A stretch of 9,370 nucleotides of DNA, taken from positions 1 to 9,370 of the forward strand of contig CANIRI010000068.1 of NCBI GenBank assembly GCA_947469815.1, read 5' to 3'. Within the stretch, counting starts at the first letter, position 1; each line of letters opens with the position of its first letter. The notes under the pieces were generated by a model. That model was not told where the DNA came from. It saw only the letters and a program-made list of their open reading frames with translations, and did no database searches. Shown here piece by piece: positions 1 to 6,100 of the stretch. The position numbers and the translations under genes were made by a program. The DNA is from Comamonadaceae bacterium (lineage in GTDB: Bacteria; Pseudomonadota; Gammaproteobacteria; Burkholderiales; Burkholderiaceae_C).

Positions 1-111
1 CAGATTGCCGCTGCTGCAGCGATGGTTGATGTCGATGGCATGAAGCCGGAAGACGCAGCCAAGAAGTGGATTGCGAACAACCAGGCCAGCGTGAAAGCCT
101 GGACGAACTAA
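1..111 (+). CDS. proX: Glycine betaine/proline ABC transporter substrate-binding protein, C-terminal end (partial)
   Basis: Only the last 36 residues and the TAA stop are in the window; the gene begins upstream. The tail reads MKPEDAAKKWIANNQASVKA followed by WTN. This resembles the end of OpuAC/ProX-type periplasmic binding proteins, where a motif like xxxAAxxWIxxNxxxVxxW closes the last helix. Such proteins capture glycine betaine, proline betaine or related quaternary amines in the periplasm and deliver them to the membrane permease. The assignment rests on this short tail plus the ATPase and permease genes directly downstream, so the substrate is inferred from context. Gene order is binding protein first, unlike E. 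coli proVWX. Confidence 0.72.
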   Translation, partial: QIAAAAAMVDVDGMKPEDAAKKWIANNQASVKAWTN

Positions 112-126
112 TATCCGTTCGCACCG

Positions 127-156
127 GTGGGCCGCCTTGTGCGGCCCACTTTGTTT
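127..156 (+). terminator. Stem-loop with T-rich tail between proX and proV
   Basis: A perfect 9-base-pair stem, GTGGGCCGC (127-135) and GCGGCCCAC (141-149), encloses the loop CTTGT and is followed by TTTGTTT. It lies 15 bases after the proX stop and about 30 bases before the proV start. This fits an intrinsic terminator. Partial read-through would give more binding protein than ATPase and permease, a common arrangement in ABC transporter operons, and the stem could also protect the proX mRNA 3' end. The structure is seen directly; its strength is inferred. Confidence 0.75.
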
Positions 157-173
157 GTAACTGCCCCGTATGT

Positions 174-179
174 GAAGGG
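174..179 (+). promoter_or_regulatory. Shine-Dalgarno site for proV
   Basis: GAAGGG ends six bases before the ATG at 186, which supports that start over the TTG-initiated reading frame beginning four bases earlier in another phase. No convincing -35/-10 pair was seen between the stem-loop and this site, so proV may depend on read-through from the proX promoter. Confidence 0.6.
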
Positions 180-185
180 TTTTGA

Positions 186-1214
186 ATGCTGAAAGCCGAG
201 CCGAAAATTTCCTGTCGCCATTTGTGGAAGGTGTTCGGTCCAGACCCCACGGGTTTTTTGAAGAAGCACCAGATGCAGCCCGATGCGGCGGCCTTTGCCG
301 CCGAGCAGTACATCGGCGCGGTGCGCGATGTGTCCTTCGACGTGATGGAAAACGAGATCCTGGTGATCATGGGCTTATCCGGATCGGGCAAGTCCACCTT
401 GATCCGCGCCATCACCCGCTTGAATGACCCGACTGCCGGCGAAGTGCTGATGGATGGGCGCAACTTGCTAGCCGCGTCCGCCGACGAGTTGATTGAAATC
501 CGCCGCCACAAAATGGGCATGGTGTTCCAGAATTTCGGCTTGTTGCCGCACCGCAATGTGCTGGACAACGTGGCCTTTCCGCTGGAGGTCAGCGGCAGCG
601 ACCGCGCATCGCGCGAAGCCAAAGCCCGCGAGATGCTCAAGCTGGTGGGCTTAGAGGGCCGCGAGGGCTACTTCCCCCGCGAATTGTCGGGCGGTCAGCA
701 GCAGCGCGTCGGCATTGCCCGCTCGCTGGCGGTGGGCCCTGAAATTTGGTTTCTCGATGAGCCTTTTTCCGCGCTGGATCCGCTGATACGGCGCGAAATG
801 CAGGATGAGTTTTTGCGGTTGCAAAAACTGCTGCGCAAAACGATTTTGTTTATTACCCACGACTTTGACGAAGCTATTCGGCTGGCTGACCGCATCGGCA
901 TCATGAAAGACGGCTATTTGGTGCAACTCTCGCGGCCGGAAGAAATGATTCTGCACCCCGCCAACGACTATGTCCGGGAGTTTGTGAAGATCGCGCCGCG
1001 CGACAAAATTCTCTCGCTGTCGGCAATCGCCCGCCCGCTTAGCGGTGACGCCCCGGCGCAGGTGCTGCCCGGCGCGACCAAGTTGGCCGACGCAGCAGCC
1101 CGTATTTTGGGCAGTGACGCGTCCTTCCACATCGTCGACGAGGCAGGTCTCAGCCTGGGCGAGGTGCGCCGTGCCGATCTGATCACAGCCCTTTTCCCTG
1201 AAGGCACACACTGA
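186..1214 (+). CDS. proV: Glycine betaine/proline ABC transporter ATP-binding protein
   Basis: 342-residue ATPase that energises quaternary-amine uptake at the inner face of the membrane. Visible motifs are Walker A GLSGSGKST (63-71), Q-loop Gln115 in VFQNFGLLPHRNV, signature LSGGQQQR (167-174), Walker B IWFLDE (187-192) and the switch His225 in ITHDFDEA. The long N-terminal lead before Walker A and the IMGLSGSGKST wording are typical of the ProV/OpuAA group. E. coli ProV is about 400 residues with a tandem CBS regulatory module. Here only about 70 residues follow the ATPase core (from about 272), with one CBS-like stretch near 294-336 ending VRRADLITAL, so the osmosensing module looks reduced. 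A GAAGGG site precedes the ATG. The TGA overlaps the proW ATG (TGATG), suggesting coupled translation. The family is certain; the exact substrate is inferred from family and neighbours. Confidence 0.93.
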   Translation: MLKAEPKISCRHLWKVFGPDPTGFLKKHQMQPDAAAFAAEQYIGAVRDVSFDVMENEILVIMGLSGSGKSTLIRAITRLNDPTAGEVLMDGRNLLAASADELIEIRRHKMGMVFQNFGLLPHRNVLDNVAFPLEVSGSDRASREAKAREMLKLVGLEGREGYFPRELSGGQQQRVGIARSLAVGPEIWFLDEPFSALDPLIRREMQDEFLRLQKLLRKTILFITHDFDEAIRLADRIGIMKDGYLVQLSRPEEMILHPANDYVREFVKIAPRDKILSLSAIARPLSGDAPAQVLPGATKLADAAARILGSDASFHIVDEAGLSLGEVRRADLITALFPEGTH

Positions 1215-3151
1215 TGGCGCTTGCGGCTTCTCCCCTGCGTGCCGCGATCCCGCTGGTGTTTCTGGCCTTGCTTGCCGGGGTGCTGGCGACGGGTGCGACT
1301 GAGGTTTTGTCGATCTGGCCGGAGGATTGGATCCTGCCGTTTCGCACCTGGGTGACAGATTTTTTTGTCTGGTTCAGTGCACTCGCAAAACCCGTGACGC
1401 GGGCCGTCTCCTGGGTGCTGCTGCAGCCTTTGACGTTGGTCGAGGCCTTGTTGTTCCGGGGCGTGCCGGATTGGGAGACCGGTCCGCTTCCCTGGGTGAT
1501 CATCGCGCTGGCGGTGGTGGTTTTCGCGCATTGGCAAAGCGGTCTGCGGCTGGCGCTGTTTTGTGCCGCGTGCATGGCCTACCTGGCGCTGTTTGATTTG
1601 TGGTCCGACTCCATGCAGACACTGGCGATGGTGCTGGTCACTGTGCCGCTGGCTGCAGGTCTGGGCCTGGTCCTGGGGGTTTGGGCGACCCGAAAACGAT
1701 CCGTCGAGCGTGTGCTCAACACCATGTTCGACGTGATGCAAGCCACGCCGCACATGGCCTACCTGGGCCCGGTGGTGGTGCTGTTCGGTTTCGGGCAGGT
1801 GCCGGCCATGCTGGCGACCTTGATCTTCGCGCTGCCGCCCATGGCGCGCTGCACGATTCTGGGTATCCGCACGGTCTCGTCCGAGATCGTCGAGGCCGGG
1901 GTCATGGCCGGTTGTACACCGGGGCAGCGCCTGTGGAAGGTGGAGTTGCCTGCGGCCCAGCAAACGCTGTTGCTCGGCCTCAACCAGGTGGTGATGCAGA
2001 CCCTGGCTATGGCGGTTATTGCATCGCTGGTGGGTGCCTCGGGGCTGGGTCAAAAATTGCTTTTTTCTTTGCAGCAATTGCGCATCGGCAAGGCGGTGGA
2101 GCAGGGCTTGGCCATCACGCTGATTGCCTTGATGCTGGACCGGCTGACCGTTGCACAAATGGCCCGCTCTGCGGCCTTGCATCTGGTCGAGGGCAGCTGG
2201 TGGTACCGGCACCGGCATATGGCCGCTTTTTTGGTGGCGGCGGTGCTGCTCTTTGTGTCATCGCGGCTGCTGCCCTGGTTGGCCCTGATACCCTCCGAGA
2301 TGACTTTTTCTTACGGCGCGCCCATTGACGAAGGCGTGCGCTGGGTTTCGAAAAATCTGTACGCGTACATCAAGCCCTTTCGCAATGCAGTCACGATTTA
2401 TCTGCTGCTGCCGATACGCGATTTCTATCTGTGGCTGCCCTGGAGCGTGGTGATCGGTGTGCCGGCCGCGCTGGGCTGGTACCTGGGTGGCTGGCGGCTG
2501 ACCTGGGTGCCGGTCTTGCTGTTCGGCTTCTTGATGGTGGCCGGCTTTTGGACGCCCTTGATGTTGACCATTTATCTGGTGACGAGTTGCGCGATTCTGT
2601 GCACGGTCATAGGGATTCCACTGGGTATCTGGGCTGCCAAAAATGCCACGGCGAGTCGGGTGATATTGACAATGTGCGATTTGTTGCAGACCTTTCCGAG
2701 TTTCATTTACCTGATTCCGGTGATCATGCTGTTCCAGACCAGCGATGTGTCGAACGTGCTGGCTATGTTGTGCTACGCCACGGTGCCTGCTGTGCGCTAC
2801 ACCTATCTGGGCTTGATGCGGGTGCCGCCCACGGTGGTCGATGCGGCCATTGCCTGCGGCGCCACGCCCCGCCAAAGGCTGTTCAGGGTGGAGCTGCCCT
2901 TGGCTTTCCCAGAGATTTTGCTGGGTATCAACCAGACCATCATGATGTCACTGGCCATGGTGGCCATCACCGCGCTAATCGGTTCGCGCGACTTGGGCCA
3001 GGAGATTTACAAGGCCTTGCCCGGCGCGGACACCGGACGCGGCTTGCTGGCCGGTTTGGGGATTGCGTTTATCGGCATCGTGGCCGACCGTCTGATCAGC
3101 GCCTGGGCGAATAAGCGCAAGGCGGCTTTGGGTCTGGCGACCCCCCTATGA
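1214..3151 (+). CDS. proW: Glycine betaine/proline ABC transporter permease, two fused permease domains
   Basis: 645-residue inner-membrane permease, nearly twice the length of E. coli ProW (354). It contains two complete binding-protein-dependent permease units. The first has an EAA loop at 224-246 (EIVEAGVMAGCTPGQRLWKV, then ELP); the second at 540-562 (TVVDAAIACGATPRQRLFRV, then ELP). The segments before the loops also match: MFDVMQATPHMAYLGPV (171 on) and MCDLLQTFPSFIYLIPV (487 on). All these lie exactly 316 residues apart, which indicates an internal duplication or fusion. Each half carries several hydrophobic helices, joined by a polar linker near 318-326. A single chain could thus form both halves of the channel, with two ProV subunits docking on the two EAA loops. 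A GAAGG site 9 bases before the ATG lies inside proV. The TGA overlaps the next gene (ATGA). I see no frameshift or stop, so it is a genuine fusion. Confidence 0.92.
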   Translation: MALAASPLRAAIPLVFLALLAGVLATGATEVLSIWPEDWILPFRTWVTDFFVWFSALAKPVTRAVSWVLLQPLTLVEALLFRGVPDWETGPLPWVIIALAVVVFAHWQSGLRLALFCAACMAYLALFDLWSDSMQTLAMVLVTVPLAAGLGLVLGVWATRKRSVERVLNTMFDVMQATPHMAYLGPVVVLFGFGQVPAMLATLIFALPPMARCTILGIRTVSSEIVEAGVMAGCTPGQRLWKVELPAAQQTLLLGLNQVVMQTLAMAVIASLVGASGLGQKLLFSLQQLRIGKAVEQGLAITLIALMLDRLTVAQMARSAALHLVEGSWWYRHRHMAAFLVAAVLLFVSSRLLPWLALIPSEMTFSYGAPIDEGVRWVSKNLYAYIKPFRNAVTIYLLLPIRDFYLWLPWSVVIGVPAALGWYLGGWRLTWVPVLLFGFLMVAGFWTPLMLTIYLVTSCAILCTVIGIPLGIWAAKNATASRVILTMCDLLQTFPSFIYLIPVIMLFQTSDVSNVLAMLCYATVPAVRYTYLGLMRVPPTVVDAAIACGATPRQRLFRVELPLAFPEILLGINQTIMMSLAMVAITALIGSRDLGQEIYKALPGADTGRGLLAGLGIAFIGIVADRLISAWANKRKAALGLATPL

Positions 3152-4233
3152 CTTTGAACGGCGTTTTGCAGCGTTGGCCCGTCTTTGTTCCGCTGTTGGC
3201 GCTGCTGGGGCTGTATTTGCTGTTGAATGTGCGGGTGGACGGATGGGATGCATGGGGCTTGGTGGTGGTGCTGATCCTGGTCATCATTGCATCGGTTCAC
3301 CACGCCGAAGTCATCGCCCACCGACTCGGTGAACCCTACGGCACCTTGGTGCTGGCGCTGGCGGTGACGGTGATTGAGACATCGTTGATTTTGTCCATGA
3401 TGTTGTCAAAAGGAGCGGCCAGCGCCGCCTTGCCACGGGACACGATTTACTCTGCGGTCATGATTGCCTGCAACGGCGTGGTCGGCATTTGTTTGCTCAT
3501 TGGCGGCTTGCACCATCGGGAGCAGCTTTTCCGGATCGAGGGTACGGGTCCGGGATTTGCGGCGCTGGCTACGCTCTCGGTGATGGTGCTGGTCATGCCC
3601 CTGTACACCACCAGTTCGCCCGAGGGCACGTATACCGATTCGCAGCTGGTCTTTGTGGCGCTGTCTTCGCTGGTCTTGTGGCTGGTTTTCGTGTTCATCC
3701 AGACGGTACGACACCGCGATTATTTTTTGCCGTTTGAAAGTGCAGCGGATGAATCGGTGCACGCCGATCCGCCCTCGACGCTACGGGCCTGGAGTAGTTT
3801 TGTTTTGATGATGATGGCGCTCGTATCGGTCGTTGGATTTGCCAAAGAGCTTTCGCCAGCCATGGAATCCATGGTGAGGGCCTATCGGGCGCCTGCGCCG
3901 GTTTTGGGTATTTTGATCGCGCTGATCGTGCTGCTCCCCGAGACATGGGCGGCGATACGTGCCGCGCGGGTTGACCGCTTGCAAACCAGTATGAACCTGG
4001 CCATCGGCTCGGCCCTGGCCAGCATCGGCCTGACCATTCCGCTGGTTGTGCTGGCCAGTGTGGTGTTTGATCTGCCGCTGAAGCTGGGCTTGGACACCAA
4101 GGATGTCGCGCTCTTGGCACTGACCTTTCTGGTCGGCAGTATCACCCTGGGTTCCGGGCGGACCAACGTGATGCAGGGCGCCATCCACCTGGTGCTTTTT
4201 GCGAGTTTTTTGTTTTTGACTTTGGTGCCCTGA
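3148..4233 (+). CDS. chaA: Calcium/cation:proton antiporter, ChaA type
   Basis: 361-residue integral membrane protein of the CaCA (cation/Ca2+ exchanger) family, close in length to E. coli ChaA (366). These antiporters expel Ca2+, and in E. coli also Na+ and K+, in exchange for protons. The first alpha-repeat is GEPYGTLVLALAVTVIETS (61-79) with the ion-binding Glu77. The second is around 263-298, with Pro264-Glu265 and the stretch SMNLAIGSALASIGLTIP (281-298). The two repeats are separated by an acidic loop near 195-210 (ESAADESVHADPP), typical of the cytosolic loop. About ten to eleven hydrophobic segments are visible. The ATG overlaps the proW stop (ATGA), and no clear Shine-Dalgarno site is present, so translation probably depends on ribosomes finishing proW. 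This ties cation extrusion to compatible-solute uptake. The family call is firm; the ion specificity is not readable from sequence. Confidence 0.92.
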   Translation: MTLNGVLQRWPVFVPLLALLGLYLLLNVRVDGWDAWGLVVVLILVIIASVHHAEVIAHRLGEPYGTLVLALAVTVIETSLILSMMLSKGAASAALPRDTIYSAVMIACNGVVGICLLIGGLHHREQLFRIEGTGPGFAALATLSVMVLVMPLYTTSSPEGTYTDSQLVFVALSSLVLWLVFVFIQTVRHRDYFLPFESAADESVHADPPSTLRAWSSFVLMMMALVSVVGFAKELSPAMESMVRAYRAPAPVLGILIALIVLLPETWAAIRAARVDRLQTSMNLAIGSALASIGLTIPLVVLASVVFDLPLKLGLDTKDVALLALTFLVGSITLGSGRTNVMQGAIHLVLFASFLFLTLVP

Positions 4234-4271
4234 TTGGGGCCCATGCCCTTGGGCGGTTGGGCGTCTGTCTA
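4234..4271. other. Convergent intergenic spacer, chaA and sseA
   Basis: Only 38 bases separate the two convergent stop codons. There is a weak 5-bp stem, GCCCA (4239-4243) with TGGGC (4250-4254), but no T-tract on either strand, so no intrinsic terminator can be claimed. Transcripts from the two sides may overlap at their 3' ends, or Rho may act here. Confidence 0.4.
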
Positions 4272-5156
4272 CTAGCCTTTGGCAACCGGGCGCGCCGGGT
4301 CGCTGCACCACTCGCTCCAACTGCCCGCAAACAGGGTACTGGCCCCCAGCCCGGCGACTTGCATGGCCAGGATATTCGGTATGGCGCTGACGCCGGAGCC
4401 GCAGTGGTGGACTACGGTCGCAGCGCTGCGGTCGCCAAGCAGTGCCTCCAATTCGCCGCGAAGTACCTCGGCAGGCTTGAATAAACCGTCTTCGCCGATG
4501 TTCTGGTTAAAGGGCCGGTTCAGTGCGCCGGGTATGTGGCCGGCCACCGGGTCAAAGGGCTCGACCTCGCCGCGAAAGCGCGCCGGGGCGCGGGCGTCGA
4601 GCACGGTTTGGCTGGCCCGTCCGAGCTGGCCCTGTACGGTGGCGGCGTCGACAAAGTCCAGCAACGCGGCGTGGACTGCAAACTGTGTCGCCGGGCGTGG
4701 CGCGGCCGCGCCGGATTCCACTGCGCCGCCTGCTGCCAGCCAGGCTTGTAATCCGCCGTTGAGCACTGCGGCGGCCTCATGGCCCAGCCATTTCAGCATC
4801 CACCACAGCCGCCCGCAGTAGTTCATGCCGTGGCGGTCGTAGACCACGGCCTGCATGCCATTGTGAAAGCCGATCTGGCCCAGCCAGCGGGCAAAGTCTT
4901 CACGCGCTGGTAGTGGATGCCGCCCGCCATTCACGGCCCGGCCAGAGAACTGCGGGCTGTGGGTGCTCAGGTCGTCGTTCAGGTCAGCGAAGACGGCACC
5001 GGCTATGTGGCTGTCCTCAAACAGCGCGCGTCCGGCAGCGGGCTGCATCAGGTCAAAGCTGCAGTCAAACACCATCAGCGGCGCGCCGCTGGTATGCAGG
5101 GCCTGCAACTGGGCAACGCTGATCAGGGTGGTGTGGGGTGGCTGAGAGGCAGACAT
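4272..5156 (-). CDS. sseA: 3-mercaptopyruvate/thiosulfate sulfurtransferase
   Basis: 294-residue protein with two rhodanese domains, an inactive N-terminal one (about 10-145) and a catalytic C-terminal one (about 165-290). It transfers sulfur from 3-mercaptopyruvate or thiosulfate to a thiol or cyanide acceptor via a cysteine persulfide. The catalytic loop is CGSGVSA with Cys252. CGSGV(T/S)A is the mercaptopyruvate sulfurtransferase type, whereas thiosulfate rhodaneses usually have CRKGVT. Other family marks are GRLWWMLKWLGH (115-126), DARAPARFRGEVEPFDPVAG (187-206) followed by HIPGALNRPF, and SWSEW (279-283). The length is near that of E. coli SseA (281). The start is supported by GGAG seven bases upstream. 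It is last in an apparent three-gene operon, 38 bases after the transporter gene. Cytoplasmic, with no signal peptide. The substrate preference is inferred from the loop. Confidence 0.9.
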   Translation of the reverse strand: MSASQPPHTTLISVAQLQALHTSGAPLMVFDCSFDLMQPAAGRALFEDSHIAGAVFADLNDDLSTHSPQFSGRAVNGGRHPLPAREDFARWLGQIGFHNGMQAVVYDRHGMNYCGRLWWMLKWLGHEAAAVLNGGLQAWLAAGGAVESGAAAPRPATQFAVHAALLDFVDAATVQGQLGRASQTVLDARAPARFRGEVEPFDPVAGHIPGALNRPFNQNIGEDGLFKPAEVLRGELEALLGDRSAATVVHHCGSGVSAIPNILAMQVAGLGASTLFAGSWSEWCSDPARPVAKG

Positions 5157-5187
5157 GGACGTACTCCGGGCATGCGGTTGGACAGGT

Positions 5188-5203
5188 GCGCACTTTAGTG
5201 CGC
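5188..5203 (-). repeat. Inverted repeat at the eamA stop codon
   Basis: GCGCACT (5188-5194) and AGTGCGC (5197-5203) form a perfect 7-base inverted repeat with a 2-base centre, overlapping the stop codon of the transporter gene. On the minus strand it is not followed by a T-run, so it is not a standard terminator. It might modulate mRNA stability or sseA expression, or be chance. Confidence 0.35.
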
Positions 5204-6082
5204 TTCGGCGGGGGTGTTGGGCAGGGCGCGGGTGCGCAAAAAGGTGGCAATCAGGCCGCTGACCACAATCACCGCCATGCCGGCCCAGCCCAGGGCCTCA
5301 ATTTCCTCGTCCATCAGCAGCGCGCCAAACAGGGCCGCAAACACAATGCCCGAGTACTGCATGCTGGCCACCACCAGCGTCGAACCCTTGCGGTAGGCGC
5401 GGGTCATGGCCAGTTGCCCCAGAGAGGCCAGCACGCCGATGGGGAGGATCCAGGCCGCCTCTTGCCAGTGAACCTGCGTCCAGTCGGTGTGTTTACCCAG
5501 CGGCAGGCTGATCGCACCCACAGCAATCGTGCCCAGCGAGAAATAAAACACGGTGCGGGTCTCGGGTTCACCCGCCTTGCCCAGCGCCGTGACCTGCATA
5601 TAGGCCATCGCCGCGCTGATGCCTGAGAGCAAGCCCACCACACCGGCGAACAACTGGTCTTTCTCAATAGTGGGGTGCAGCGTCATCACCACGCCGGCAA
5701 AGCCCATCAGCACCGTGGCCATCAGCGCGCCTTGTTTTTCCTGTCCGCCGTACAGCAGCGAGCCGCCCACAATGAATGCGGCAATCCAGACCCCGCTCAT
5801 GTAATTCAGCGTCATGGCGGTTGCCACCGGGAGATGCGCAATGGCGTAAAACCAAGCGCCCAGCGATGTCGCGCCGATGATGCTGCGCGTGAGGTGCATC
5901 AGCGGCACCGGTGTGCGCCAGGGCGTGCCACTGGCGCGCAACACCACCGCCATAAACGCGAGGCTCACCAGTCCGCGGAAAAAGACCAACTCAAAGCTGC
6001 TGAAACTGGTGGAAGCAAACTTGACACACACCGCCATGCCGGCAAAAAAGAATGCCGCCAGCACCATCCATAAAGCTTGCAT
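5195..6082 (-). CDS. EamA/DMT-family transporter
   Basis: 295-residue inner-membrane protein with about ten hydrophobic helices and two EamA repeats (about 3-130 and 142-278), the standard architecture of the drug/metabolite transporter superfamily. Recognisable stretches are ELVFFRGLVSL (31-41), GAWFYAIAHLPVATAMTLNY (75-94), and, in the second half, LAMTRAYRKGSTLVVASMQY (224-243) followed by SGIVFAALFGALLMDEE. Members usually export small metabolites, amino acids or nucleosides; the substrate here cannot be read. The gene starts 18 bases after the Rieske oxygenase stop. AGAGGA lies 12 bases before the ATG, rather far, so the alternative ATG at residue 6 is possible though it has no better site. 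The context suggests a substrate or product of the neighbouring oxygenase, which is conjecture. Confidence 0.88.
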   Translation of the reverse strand: MQALWMVLAAFFFAGMAVCVKFASTSFSSFELVFFRGLVSLAFMAVVLRASGTPWRTPVPLMHLTRSIIGATSLGAWFYAIAHLPVATAMTLNYMSGVWIAAFIVGGSLLYGGQEKQGALMATVLMGFAGVVMTLHPTIEKDQLFAGVVGLLSGISAAMAYMQVTALGKAGEPETRTVFYFSLGTIAVGAISLPLGKHTDWTQVHWQEAAWILPIGVLASLGQLAMTRAYRKGSTLVVASMQYSGIVFAALFGALLMDEEIEALGWAGMAVIVVSGLIATFLRTRALPNTPAEAH

Positions 6083-6100
6083 GCGGGCAGGTGGTCCTCT

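Noticed and set aside
968..2218. Long open frame on the minus strand (416 codons) across proV and proW
   Set aside because: It is antisense to two well-supported genes, is rich in Gln, Arg and His as expected from the complement of GC-rich membrane-protein code, and shows no recognisable domain.
4234..4271. Bidirectional terminator between chaA and sseA
   Set aside because: Only a 5-bp stem and no T-run on either strand; too weak to annotate as a terminator.
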